Origin: an uncultured Bacteroidales bacterium
GTDB lineage: Bacteria; Bacteroidota; Bacteroidia; Bacteroidales; Paludibacteraceae
Assembly (NCBI GenBank): GCA_903929065.1
Contig: CAIYTJ010000001.1
Span: 1-10,288 of the forward strand
Direction: 5' to 3'
DNA: 10,288 nucleotides
Under the pieces are notes generated by a model. That model saw only the letters and a program-made list of their open reading frames with translations. It ran no database searches and had not been told where the DNA came from. A program made the position numbers and the translations under genes. Of the stretch, positions 1 to 7,667 are shown in pieces. Within the stretch, counting starts at the first letter, position 1, and every line of letters starts with the position of its first letter.

Positions 1-33
1 GGAATCTTTATCATAAAATCCGGAATTATGTAT

Positions 34-53
34 TATTTGAAAACACAAATATA
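34..53 (-). promoter_or_regulatory. Probable leftward promoter with inverted repeat over the -7 box
   Basis: Read on the minus strand, positions 53 to 46 spell TATATTTG, an exact match to the Bacteroidota -7 consensus TAnnTTTG. Nineteen bases further upstream the minus strand reads TTTA (plus 73-76), one base off the TTTG expected at -33. The -7 box is also one arm of an inverted repeat, TATTTG at 34-39 and CAAATA at 46-51 with a 6-base spacer, which would cover the box and the start point. The promoter would drive a gene lying off the left edge, divergent from udk. The AT-rich context makes chance matches possible. Confidence 0.45.
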
Positions 54-238
54 CTGTTTTTTTTAGAATTGATAAATTGATTTTTTTAGCGAAATAAAGC
101 AATTTGCAACGATTTTCTTTCTCTCTCCAAAAATGCGTGTATTAAGCCATTTGCCACATAAACAACGACATATAAAAATTATTATATTAAATTTTTAAAA
201 AATAAACGAACAAATACGATTCAAAAAAAATAATTCCT

Positions 239-246
239 TATTTTAG
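239..246 (+). promoter_or_regulatory. Candidate -7 box for udk
   Basis: TATTTTAG differs from the TAnnTTTG consensus at one base and lies 25 bases before the udk start codon, a sensible leader length. No TTTG is present 19-21 bases upstream, so this is the best available candidate rather than a clear promoter. The rest of 54-271 is AT-rich and shows no supported gene; the longest ATG frame I noticed there is 21 codons (133-198) and has no sign of being real. Confidence 0.3.
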
Positions 247-271
247 TAGTCTGAAACAAACGAAATAAGAT

Positions 272-910
272 ATGTTAATCATTGGAATTGCTGGCGGAAC
301 AGGCTCCGGAAAAACAACTGTTGTCCGCAAAATTTTGGAAAAATTGCCTGATGGCGAAGTGGTTATATTACCTCAGGATTCATATTACCGCGATAGCAGC
401 CATTTGCCGCTCGAAGAACGTTTGGAAATCAATTTCGACCATCCCGATTCGATTGAATTCGAACTGTTGGTGAAACATCTGAAAGAACTCCGTAAAGGAA
501 AAACCATCGATCAGCCCATTTATTCGTATCTCACCTGTACCCGTGCCACTGAAACTATTCCGGTTAACCCGTGTCACGTCATTATTGTTGAGGGAATTTT
601 GGTGCTTACCAATCCCGAATTGCGAAAAATGATGGATTTGAAAGTGTTTGTGGACGCTGATGCCGACGACAGGTTGATTCGGGTTATTAACCGCGACATT
701 GTAGAACGCGGTCGTTCGGTAAACAAAGTGATGGAACGCTACGAATGTACCGTAAAACCTATGCATTTGCAATTTATCGAACCATCGAAAAGGTTTGCCG
801 ATTTGATTATTCCGCAGGGTGGAAATAATCATATTGCCATCGATATCCTCACAAAATACATTGAAAACACACTCCTGAATAAGGAATTGGCGGCCGGAAA
901 TAAACATTGA
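272..910 (+). CDS. udk: Uridine kinase (uridine/cytidine kinase)
   Basis: This enzyme phosphorylates uridine and cytidine to UMP and CMP with ATP or GTP in the cytosol, the key step of pyrimidine ribonucleoside salvage. The 212-residue protein has the usual bacterial length. A Walker A loop GGTGSGKT lies at residues 8-15. QDSYYRD (35-41) is the nucleoside-site motif with the conserved Asp and Tyr, NFDHPDS is at 54-60, PIYSYLTCTR at 82-91 and IVEGIL at 105-110. The lid element RDIVERGR (141-148) provides Arg residues for the phosphates. The start is the ATG just before the LIIGIAGGTGSGK strand-loop, which leaves no room for a shorter protein. It is the first gene of a same-strand run; the exonuclease gene follows after 64 bases. 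Nothing odd is seen, and the family assignment is secure. Confidence 0.95.
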   Translation: MLIIGIAGGTGSGKTTVVRKILEKLPDGEVVILPQDSYYRDSSHLPLEERLEINFDHPDSIEFELLVKHLKELRKGKTIDQPIYSYLTCTRATETIPVNPCHVIIVEGILVLTNPELRKMMDLKVFVDADADDRLIRVINRDIVERGRSVNKVMERYECTVKPMHLQFIEPSKRFADLIIPQGGNNHIAIDILTKYIENTLLNKELAAGNKH

Positions 911-934
911 TAACTTTTTGATTGTTTTAGTACG

Positions 935-969
935 GCTGATAACTGTTTACTGTTAACTGATAACTGACA
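935..969 (+). repeat. Degenerate heptanucleotide tandem repeat
   Basis: Five units of exactly 7 bases fill the gap between udk and the exonuclease gene. The first unit is GCTGATA; the next four all begin ACTG and end in TTT, TTA, ATA and ACA. ACTG therefore recurs at 942, 949, 956 and 963. The last unit ends 5 bases before the next start codon, so the array occupies the translation initiation region. Intergenic heptamer arrays (STRR type) are known from cyanobacteria; here the function is unknown. Confidence 0.7.
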
Positions 970-974
970 AGTCT

Positions 975-1712
975 ATGGTGAAAAACGATTTACAAAACAT
1001 TATGTTTCTGGACATCGAAACGGTGCCACAAACTGACGATTACACCAAATTAAGCGAAGAACTGGCTCATTTGTGGGAAGATAAATTTAATCTGATTCAC
1101 AAACGTATGCCGGAAAAATATGCTGAAGAAACTACGGCAGCCGAAGGTTTTAATAACAGCGCCGGCATTTATGCCGAGTTCGGAAAAATCGTTTGCATTT
1201 CGGTCGGGTTTATTTACTTCAAGGAAAAGGAAATGTTTTTCCGCACCAAATCATTTTGCGGTGACAATGAAAAACTGATTTTGTCGGAATTTTCAAAGCT
1301 GATTGGAAAATTTTGTATCAGCAAGGACCACACGCTTTGCGGACACAATATTAAGGAATTTGATATTCCGTATATTTGCCGGCGAATGCTTATCAACGGT
1401 CTGAAATTACCACCGGTATTCAATATCGCGGGTAAAAAACCGTGGGAAATTCACTTTTTTGATACGCTGGAATTGTGGAAATTTGGCGATTATAAAAACT
1501 ACACCGCTCTCAAACTGCTGACAGCCGTCTTCGGGATTCCAACCCCAAAAGACGATATTGATGGAAGTCAGGTGGCACACGTTTACTACAAGGAAAAGAA
1601 CATCGACCGCATTTCGCTTTATTGCCAGAAAGATGTGGTGGCAACTGCCCAGGTTTTTTTGAAACTAAATGGGTTGAATTTGATCAGGGAGGAAAATATT
1701 CAATTTGTATAA
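975..1712 (+). CDS. Predicted PolB-like DEDDy 3'-5' exonuclease
   Basis: The 245-residue protein fits the stand-alone family of predicted 3'-5' exonucleases related to the proofreading domain of family B DNA polymerases (RNase H fold). The three exonuclease motifs are visible. Exo I is FLDIET with Asp13 and Glu15. Exo II is CGHNIKEFDIPYI with Asn125 and Asp130. Exo III is YCQKDVV with Tyr216 and Asp220, the YxxxD form that defines the DEDDy class. The four acidic metal ligands are thus all present, so it should be an active two-metal exonuclease. Whether the natural substrate is DNA or RNA cannot be read from the sequence, and no polymerase domain is attached. The ATG at 975 is chosen; Met10 is an alternative but would leave only two residues before the Exo I strand. 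The stop codon lies 6 bases before the ATG of the transglycosylase gene, which suggests a shared transcript. Confidence 0.85.
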   Translation: MVKNDLQNIMFLDIETVPQTDDYTKLSEELAHLWEDKFNLIHKRMPEKYAEETTAAEGFNNSAGIYAEFGKIVCISVGFIYFKEKEMFFRTKSFCGDNEKLILSEFSKLIGKFCISKDHTLCGHNIKEFDIPYICRRMLINGLKLPPVFNIAGKKPWEIHFFDTLELWKFGDYKNYTALKLLTAVFGIPTPKDDIDGSQVAHVYYKEKNIDRISLYCQKDVVATAQVFLKLNGLNLIREENIQFV

Positions 1713-1718
1713 TTGATT

Positions 1719-3092
1719 ATGAGGAAAAATACACCGATAATTTTCATTACACTTTTAGTTTTTTTATTCGCTTCGTGCGGACAGAAGAAAAACGATGGAA
1801 TTACGGTTTCCTCCAACGATCTTAAAGAAATTATCAAATCCGATACGTTGAAAGTTGCCACGATGTACGGTTCAACTTCCTATTTTCTTTTTCGGGACGA
1901 ATTGCTGGGTTTTGATTATGAAATGACGGAAAATCTGGCGGATTACCTGCATTTAAACCTCGAAATCAAGATTGCCAAGACCCAAAAGGAAATGGAACAA
2001 TGGCTTGAAGAAGGGAAAGTAGACATTGTGGCTTACAATATTATTCAAACCAAGGAATTAAAGCGCAAGTTCAGTTTCGTACTTCCACAGGAAGAATCGT
2101 ATCAGGTGTTGGTTCAGAATTTGGGTGCAAATTCTATTTCTGAAGTTACCGAACTGGCCGGTAAAACGGTTTATGTGAACGAAAACAGCATTTTTCATAC
2201 ACGACTTAAAGCATTAAACGAAGAAATAGGCGGAACAATTGATATCAAAATTGCCCCCGATTCACTTTCGAACGACGATTTGATTGACATGGTTGCTGAA
2301 AATAAAATTCCGTATACGCTGGCTTATCACAATACCGCCATACTTCATAAAAATTATCAACGAACACTGGATTGTCATATGCCGGTCGGCTTTGAACAAA
2401 ACAACGGTTGGTTGGTGCGTAAGAAGAGCCATGACTTGCGGAAAATAATTGAAAAATGGCAAAAGGTGCCTGAAACTGCGCTTACACAAAATAATCTTTT
2501 GCATAAATACTGGGAAGTAAGTCCATTTTTTGCGCTTCGTAATGTTACGATTCCAAAAGGTGCCATTTCACCCTTCGATCGGTTCTTTAAAAAATATGCT
2601 CCTCAGATTAACTGGGACTGGCGGTTGTTGGCAGCACTCGCTTATCATGAATCGCACTTTGATAATACGGTAGTTTCGTGGGTTGGAGCAGCCGGATTGA
2701 TGCAATTAATGCCACATACAGCCTCCAATTTCGGGTTGGATAAAGACACTAAATTTGACCCCGAAAGAAATATTGAAGCCGGAGTTCAGTATATCAAGAG
2801 TTTGAATCTTTCGTTTCGTCAGATTGAAAACAATGAAGAACGTACCAAATTTATTCTGGCAGCTTATAATTCCGGTCCGGCGCATATTCTGGATGCCATG
2901 GCACTTGCCCGTAAATATGGAAAAAATCCGCATATCTGGAATAATCAGGTGGAATATTTCCTACAGAAAAAGAGTGAACCCGAATTTTATAACGATCCGG
3001 TAGTAAAATATGGATATTTCCGTGGAAAAGAGACGGTCAGATATGTCCAAAACACGCTTGACACGTATAAAAAATACCTGAAAAGGAAATAA
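1719..3092 (+). CDS. mltF: MltF-like membrane-bound lytic murein transglycosylase (lipoprotein)
   Basis: MltF-type enzymes cleave the MurNAc-GlcNAc bond of peptidoglycan with formation of 1,6-anhydro-MurNAc and sit in the periplasm on a lipid anchor. The 457-residue product starts with a charged, hydrophobic signal ending in FASC, so Cys20 should be lipidated. Residues about 40-260 resemble a family 3 solute-binding domain (KVATMYGSTSYFLF, GFDYEMTENLADYL), which in MltF acts as the regulatory, ligand-sensing half. The C-terminal lysozyme-like SLT domain begins near residue 285: catalytic Glu311 in YHESHFD, GLMQLMP at 326-332 and AAYNSGP at 381-387 are the family 1 motifs. I chose ATG 1719 over an in-frame TTG at 1713 that abuts the upstream stop codon; the TTG would add only two residues. 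serB follows after 20 bases. All key residues are present. Confidence 0.88.
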   Translation: MRKNTPIIFITLLVFLFASCGQKKNDGITVSSNDLKEIIKSDTLKVATMYGSTSYFLFRDELLGFDYEMTENLADYLHLNLEIKIAKTQKEMEQWLEEGKVDIVAYNIIQTKELKRKFSFVLPQEESYQVLVQNLGANSISEVTELAGKTVYVNENSIFHTRLKALNEEIGGTIDIKIAPDSLSNDDLIDMVAENKIPYTLAYHNTAILHKNYQRTLDCHMPVGFEQNNGWLVRKKSHDLRKIIEKWQKVPETALTQNNLLHKYWEVSPFFALRNVTIPKGAISPFDRFFKKYAPQINWDWRLLAALAYHESHFDNTVVSWVGAAGLMQLMPHTASNFGLDKDTKFDPERNIEAGVQYIKSLNLSFRQIENNEERTKFILAAYNSGPAHILDAMALARKYGKNPHIWNNQVEYFLQKKSEPEFYNDPVVKYGYFRGKETVRYVQNTLDTYKKYLKRK

Positions 3093-3112
3093 ATAACAAT
3101 AAAACAATAACT

Positions 3113-4333
3113 ATGGCTGACAGTGAAATTATTCTTATCAACATTTCTGGCGACGATAAACCCGGTGTAACAACGGCTGTAACCGAGATTTTAGGAAAAT
3201 ACAACGCCACCATTCTCGACATTGGACAGGCCGATATTCATAATACCTTATCGCTCGGCATGCTTTTCAAGGTTTCGAATCACGATGATTCGGGAAATAT
3301 TCTGAAAGAAGTACTTTTTAAATGTTCCGAATTGAATGTGAATGTCCGGTTTACGCCAATTACTATGGACCGGTATGAAAACTGGGTTGGACGAAAGGGG
3401 CAAAACCGGTACATTGTTACGTTGCTGGCAAAAGTAATCACGGCTAATCAACTTTCGAGAGTTACAAAGGTACTTGCAGACCAAAATTTGAATATTGATT
3501 CCATTAAACGTCTTACCGGTCGTCTTTCACTCAAAAAGGAAGATGAAAATTCAATTCGTTCATGTATTGAGTTGTCGGTTCGAGGCGAAATCCCTGATAA
3601 AAATGCTCTTTCATCACAATTTATCAAATATTCCACAGAACTTGGTATTGATATTTCATTTCAAAAAGATGATATGTTCCGCCGGAATCGCCGGTTGATT
3701 TGTTTTGATATGGATTCAACACTTATTAAAACAGAAGTAATCGATGAGCTGGCAGAACGTGCCGGTGTCGGCGCAGAAGTTCGTGCCATTACCGAATCCG
3801 CCATGCGCGGCGAAATTGATTTCAACGAAAGTTTTAAGCAGCGGGTTGGTTTATTGAAAGGATTGGATGAAAAAGTGATGGAAGAAATTGCCCGTGATTT
3901 GCCTATTATGGAAGGCGCCGAAAGGTTGATGGCTACATTGAAACTTTGCGGAATTAAAATAGCCATTCTTTCCGGAGGATTTACTTATTTTGGAAACAGG
4001 CTTAAAAAACTGTTCGATGTTGATTACGTTTATGCTAATGAACTTGAAATTGTGGATGGAAAACTAACAGGGAATTATATTGGCGATATTGTGGACGGCA
4101 AGCGGAAAGCCGAATTGTTGAAACTGATTGCCCAGGTCGAAAAAATTGATCTGGAACAGGTGATTGCTGTAGGCGATGGAGCGAATGATTTACCAATGCT
4201 TAATATTGCCGGACTGGGAATTGCTTTCCACGCCAAACCAAAAGTGATAGAAAATGCCCAGCAATCTATTTCCACTATCGGATTGGATGGCGTTCTTTAT
4301 TTTCTGGGATTCAGGGATATGCATATTATTTAG
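3113..4333 (+). CDS. serB: Phosphoserine phosphatase, long form with two ACT domains
   Basis: SerB removes the phosphate of O-phosphoserine, the last step of serine synthesis from 3-phosphoglycerate. At 406 residues it is longer than the E. coli enzyme (322) because it carries two ACT-type domains, about residues 5-80 (INISGDDKPGVTTAVTEIL) and 100-190 (YIVTLLAKVITANQLSRVTKVL), as in mycobacterial SerB2. ACT domains usually bind amino acids, so feedback by serine is a reasonable inference. The HAD phosphatase half is complete: motif I FDMDST with nucleophile Asp199 and acid/base Asp201, motif II Ser287 in LSGGF, a motif III lysine in the GKRKAELLK segment, and motif IV GDGAND at 354-359. The cap segment VIDELAERAGVGAEVRAITESAMRGEIDF is typical of SerB. 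No other serine pathway gene is in the window; serB seems to travel with mltF in a mixed housekeeping operon. Confidence 0.95.
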   Translation: MADSEIILINISGDDKPGVTTAVTEILGKYNATILDIGQADIHNTLSLGMLFKVSNHDDSGNILKEVLFKCSELNVNVRFTPITMDRYENWVGRKGQNRYIVTLLAKVITANQLSRVTKVLADQNLNIDSIKRLTGRLSLKKEDENSIRSCIELSVRGEIPDKNALSSQFIKYSTELGIDISFQKDDMFRRNRRLICFDMDSTLIKTEVIDELAERAGVGAEVRAITESAMRGEIDFNESFKQRVGLLKGLDEKVMEEIARDLPIMEGAERLMATLKLCGIKIAILSGGFTYFGNRLKKLFDVDYVYANELEIVDGKLTGNYIGDIVDGKRKAELLKLIAQVEKIDLEQVIAVGDGANDLPMLNIAGLGIAFHAKPKVIENAQQSISTIGLDGVLYFLGFRDMHII

Positions 4334-4348
4334 TTTATAGTTTACAGT
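4328..4348 (-). repeat. Short heptamer-period repeat after serB
   Basis: On the minus strand this stretch reads as three units of 7 bases, ACTGTAA, ACTATAA and ACTAAAT, the last one covering the serB stop codon. The plus strand accordingly shows AGTTTAT followed by AGTTTAC. Period and ACT(G) core match the array at 935-969 but in the opposite orientation. It is short and degenerate, so relationship to the first array is an inference. Confidence 0.4.
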
Positions 4349-4373
4349 CAATAATTTAAAACAGGCAATTCAA

Positions 4374-5018
4374 ATGAAAAAAGCAATAGTGATTGGTTCA
4401 ACCGGAATGGTTGGAACACAATTGATAAAATTATTGATTGAAAACGAAGAATATTCCGAAATAGTTTCGCTTGTACGCCGTTCAGGAGGAGTAAAACATC
4501 CGAAACTGAAAGAAGAGATTATCAATTTTGATAAACCCGAAGAATGGAAAAATCTTGTGACTGGCGACGTGCTTTTTTCAACACTCGGAACCACTATTGC
4601 TCAGGCGAAAACCAAGGAAAATCAGTTTAAGATTGATTATACCTATCAGTTTACCGTTGCGGAAGTTGCGGCTAAGAACGGAGTCTCCAACTATGTATTG
4701 GTTTCATCAGCTGGAGCCAGTTCCAAATCGGCTGTTTTTTATTCGAAAATGAAAGGCGAACTTGAAGATGCTGTACAAAAACTTCCTTTCGAAATAATCA
4801 GTATTTTAAGACCGGGCCAGTTGGATGGAAATCGGACGGAGAAACGCGTTGGAGAAAAAATAGGACTGGCGGTTATGTATTTTCTCAATAAAGGAGGACT
4901 GTTCAAACGTTTCAGACCTATAGTGGCGGTTCAGGTGGCGAAGGCTATGATCAATGCAGCCTCAAAAAAAACTTCAGCCTCATACACCCTGGATGAAGTT
5001 CATAAGCTTGCAAATTGA
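4374..5018 (+). CDS. NAD(P)-binding Rossmann-fold protein, TIP30/HTATIP2-like atypical SDR
   Basis: The 214-residue protein is a small atypical short-chain dehydrogenase of the type often annotated as NAD(P)H-binding or HTATIP2/TIP30-like oxidoreductase. The N-terminal dinucleotide loop is GSTGMVG (residues 8-14), followed by an acidic/basic stretch ending in LVRR (33-36) that could favour NADPH. FSTLGTT (68-74) corresponds to the strand 4 loop, VLVSSAGA (108-115) supplies the Ser and Tyr123/Lys127 in YSKMK form the YxxxK pair. ILRPGQLDGNR (144-154) is typical of this group. The substrate is unknown, and no neighbouring pathway points to one. It follows serB after 40 bases on the same strand, with a short repeat in the gap, and may be the last gene of the operon. 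The family call is good; the specific function is open. Confidence 0.8.
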   Translation: MKKAIVIGSTGMVGTQLIKLLIENEEYSEIVSLVRRSGGVKHPKLKEEIINFDKPEEWKNLVTGDVLFSTLGTTIAQAKTKENQFKIDYTYQFTVAEVAAKNGVSNYVLVSSAGASSKSAVFYSKMKGELEDAVQKLPFEIISILRPGQLDGNRTEKRVGEKIGLAVMYFLNKGGLFKRFRPIVAVQVAKAMINAASKKTSASYTLDEVHKLAN

Positions 5019-5114
5019 TTAGATATCAGAGTTTTTATAATTTTCCATTAATCTATAAAATTGAGGATTTTTTTGATTTGCAATAACATCAGTTCAAAAA
5101 AACAAAATTAGGAA

Positions 5115-5135
5115 TGAAAACGTTTCAAAGTGAAA
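5115..5135 (+). promoter_or_regulatory. Candidate operator: alternating inverted repeats upstream of the receptor promoter
   Basis: TGAAA, ACG, TTTCA, AAG, TGAAA follow each other with a period of 8 bases, so the middle arm can pair with either neighbour. The left pair contains the perfect 8-base palindrome AAACGTTT (5118-5125) centred on CG, which resembles LacI-family operators. The element ends 21 bases before the -7 box, where an activator or repressor would be expected to act. The regulator is not in the window, so this is an inference from symmetry and position. Confidence 0.4.
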
Positions 5136-5156
5136 TGATTCTTACCCACAATTAAG

Positions 5157-5164
5157 TATCTTTG
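5157..5164 (+). promoter_or_regulatory. Promoter -7 box of the TonB-dependent receptor operon
   Basis: TATCTTTG matches TAnnTTTG exactly and is followed by a GC-rich CCGCGG, a context common just after Bacteroidota -7 boxes. It lies 29 bases before the start codon at 5194. A TTTG at -33 is missing (the spacing would place it in AATG at 5134-5137), which suggests dependence on an activator. The 5019-5156 stretch before it has an AT-only inverted repeat (5039-5044 with 5057-5062) and a T7 run at 5068, too weak to call a terminator. Confidence 0.65.
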
Positions 5165-5193
5165 CCGCGGTTTAACGATTTCAAAACAGTTTC

Positions 5194-7644
5194 ATGAAAA
5201 AAAACAATCTGATTTATCTCTTTCTCTTTTTTATAAGTGCCTTTTCTTATTCCCAGAATTACACTATCAGCGGTCATATAACTGACCAAAAAAGCGGCGA
5301 AACTATTATAAACGCGGCAATACTCGAAAAAAATTCTCACAAAGGCTGTGTGAGTAATTCGTATGGGTTTTATTCCATCACCCTTCCAAAAAGCGAAGTA
5401 AATCTTTTCTATTCCTATGTTGGTTACAGTGCTCAGAATAAAACGTTTAAACTAAAGAAAGATACTATTATCAATATTCAGTTGTCAGAAACCAATGAAT
5501 TGGCGGGAGTTACCGTTTATGGCAACCGGAAAGACTTGGGTGTTCAGGGTTCGCAAATGAGTGCCATCGATTTGCCTATAAGTCAGATAAAATCAATTCC
5601 AACTTTATTTGGAGAAACCGATGTGTTGAAAGCCCTGCAACTTTTGCCTGGTGTGAAAAGTGGAACTGAAGGCCAGTCGGGATTTTATGTTCGGGGCGGT
5701 GGACCGGATGAAAATCTGATATTGCTTGATGACGTTCCGCTTTATAATGTAAATCATATGTTTGGTTTTTTCTCTGTTTTTAATGCAGATGCAATTAAGG
5801 ATGTGGTGTTATACAAAGGTAGTTTTCCCGCCCGTTTTGGCGGAAGGCTTTCGTCAATTGTGGATATCAGCATGAAAGATGGGAATAATCACAGTTATCA
5901 CGGAAATGTAACTGTTGGATTGATTTCTTCTAAAATTAATTTTGAAGGACCTCTTTTCAATGACAAAACAACATTTAATATTTCTGCCCGCCGTACCTAT
6001 GCCGATTTGCTCGCACAACCACTGATTCAGTCGACTCTGGCTCAGCAGCCCGGCATTGAAAAAACCTCAGCCGGATATTATTTTTATGATTTAAACGCCA
6101 AACTGAGCCATAAATTTTCGGATACCGACCGGCTTTATTTGAGTGTTTTCAGCGGTGACGATGTGATTTATGCCAATATCCAGCAAAGTTCTACAACTTC
6201 GGATCTTGGAACAGAGAAAACCTGGTTGAAAATGGACTGGAACTGGGGAAATTTGCTAACAGCTCTGCGTTGGAATCATGTTATTTCCAACAAATTGTTT
6301 ATGAATACAACAGCCTATTACACCCAGTATAATTTTGTAATGGGAATCGGCTTAAATACAGAAACAACGGTTATAAATCCACCTTCAACAGCAAATTCAG
6401 ATATCAAACTTGGATTCCATTCAGGCATTGATGATTATGCTGCTAAAGTGGATTTTAATTATGTGCCCAATCCAAACCATGATATCAGATACGGTTTGAA
6501 TTATACCTACCATACTTTTCGGCCGGGAGTTACTGTAGCACAAACTTTGACAACGGGCACACAACCAATGGACACAACCATTGGCGATGGCAATATTTAC
6601 TCACACGAAGCTGTGGCTTATTTTGAGGATAATGTAACCCTGAGCGAATCGTTGAAAGCGAATGTCGGACTGCATTATTCTACCTTTTTTGTTCAGGGAC
6701 AATTTTACCAGTCGCTGGAACCACGACTTAGTATGCGCTACCTGATTAATGAAAAACTTTCGCTGAAAGCCGGTTATGCTTCCATGAGCCAATATATTCA
6801 TTTATTGTCGAATAGTAATATCGATTTACCCACCGATTTGTGGGTGCCCGTAACCAAACGAATTGCACCTATGCATTCTCAGCAAGTTTCGGTCGGTGTG
6901 TTTTATAATTTAATGAATATGCTCGATTTATCGGTAGAAGCTTATTATAAAAACATGGATAATCTCATTGAATATAAAGACGGCGCTTCGTTTTTCGGCT
7001 CAAGCACAGGCTGGGAAGATAAGGTTAATGTAGGCAAAGGATGGGCTTACGGTATTGAATTCCTTGCACAGAAAACAATTGGAAAAACAACCGGTTGGAT
7101 TGGTTATACCTGGTCTAAAACTGATCGGCTCTTTAATCGTCCCGGTCAGGAATTGAACAATGGTTTTGTTTTTCCGGCAAAATATGACCGGACTCACGAT
7201 GTCAGTATTGTACTTTCGCATAAATTCAGCGACCGTTTTGATGTGGCTGCTACCTGGATTTATAGCACCGGAAATGCTGCTACACTGGCTATGCAAAATT
7301 ATGCCGGAGCAACCATTCCCGGCACGAGCGGTTCAAATAATTCCAGCTCAACCGCTTCGAATTTTGCGAGTTTACCCTATATAAGTTCACGCGATAATTT
7401 CAGGTATGAACCAACTCACAGACTGGATGTGGGAGTAAACTTTCATAAAAAACTGAAACACGGAGTCAGAACCTGGAATGTGAGTTTATATAATGCTTAC
7501 AATCAGCTGAATCCATTTTTAACAACTATAAAAACTAATTCGGTTTATAATTCTGCGACCGGAAACTATACACAGCAACGACAACTGACTCAGATTTCGC
7601 TTTTCCCGATAATTCCGTCGGTGAGTTATACGTATAAATTTTAA
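5194..7644 (+). CDS. TonB-dependent outer-membrane receptor with carboxypeptidase-regulatory-like domain
   Basis: This is an energised outer-membrane channel that imports a ligand using the proton motive force through TonB-ExbBD. Of 816 residues, 1-20 are a signal peptide ending SYS before Gln21. Residues about 22-100 form the CarboxypepD_reg-like beta domain (ISGHITDQKSGETIINAAI ... YGFYSI). The plug spans about 125-230: LLPGV (150-154), YVRGGGPDEN (165-174), LLDDVPLYN (177-185) and VVLYKGSFPARFGGRLSSIVDI (204-225). The rest is a 22-strand type barrel rich in alternating aromatic strands, ending in SYTYKF with the terminal Phe expected for BAM-dependent insertion. No STN domain precedes the plug, so signalling to an anti-sigma factor is not expected. 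It is followed after 74 bases by a DUF4249 lipoprotein rather than SusD, arguing against a classical glycan SusCD pair. The ligand is unknown. Confidence 0.93.
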   Translation: MKKNNLIYLFLFFISAFSYSQNYTISGHITDQKSGETIINAAILEKNSHKGCVSNSYGFYSITLPKSEVNLFYSYVGYSAQNKTFKLKKDTIINIQLSETNELAGVTVYGNRKDLGVQGSQMSAIDLPISQIKSIPTLFGETDVLKALQLLPGVKSGTEGQSGFYVRGGGPDENLILLDDVPLYNVNHMFGFFSVFNADAIKDVVLYKGSFPARFGGRLSSIVDISMKDGNNHSYHGNVTVGLISSKINFEGPLFNDKTTFNISARRTYADLLAQPLIQSTLAQQPGIEKTSAGYYFYDLNAKLSHKFSDTDRLYLSVFSGDDVIYANIQQSSTTSDLGTEKTWLKMDWNWGNLLTALRWNHVISNKLFMNTTAYYTQYNFVMGIGLNTETTVINPPSTANSDIKLGFHSGIDDYAAKVDFNYVPNPNHDIRYGLNYTYHTFRPGVTVAQTLTTGTQPMDTTIGDGNIYSHEAVAYFEDNVTLSESLKANVGLHYSTFFVQGQFYQSLEPRLSMRYLINEKLSLKAGYASMSQYIHLLSNSNIDLPTDLWVPVTKRIAPMHSQQVSVGVFYNLMNMLDLSVEAYYKNMDNLIEYKDGASFFGSSTGWEDKVNVGKGWAYGIEFLAQKTIGKTTGWIGYTWSKTDRLFNRPGQELNNGFVFPAKYDRTHDVSIVLSHKFSDRFDVAATWIYSTGNAATLAMQNYAGATIPGTSGSNNSSSTASNFASLPYISSRDNFRYEPTHRLDVGVNFHKKLKHGVRTWNVSLYNAYNQLNPFLTTIKTNSVYNSATGNYTQQRQLTQISLFPIIPSVSYTYKF

Positions 7645-7653
7645 ATACCCTAA

Positions 7654-7667
7654 CTCCTAATGGGGAG
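7654..7667 (+). other. Small hairpin between receptor and lipoprotein genes
   Basis: CTCC (7654-7657) pairs with GGAG (7664-7667), and a T-G wobble adds a fifth pair around the loop AATG. No T run follows directly, so it is not a standard terminator. It begins 10 bases after the receptor stop codon and could slow 3' decay or adjust expression of the second gene. The evidence is only base pairing. Confidence 0.25.

Noticed and set aside
133..198. 21-codon ATG frame in the left intergenic region
   Set aside because: Very short, no leader signal, no recognisable sequence; AT-rich gaps give such frames by chance.
380..907. Long open frame (175 codons) on the minus strand inside udk
   Set aside because: It is the antisense shadow of a strongly conserved kinase and its translation resembles no family I know.
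1622..1825. Plus-strand frame overlapping the exonuclease and mltF junction
   Set aside because: It overlaps the Exo III motif of one gene and the signal peptide of the next, both well supported, so it is a frame shadow.
5039..5074. Possible terminator after the SDR-like gene (AATTTT/AAAATT arms, later T7 run)
   Set aside because: The stem is only A-T pairs and is separated from the T run by GAGGA, so it would not be stable enough to count as an intrinsic terminator.
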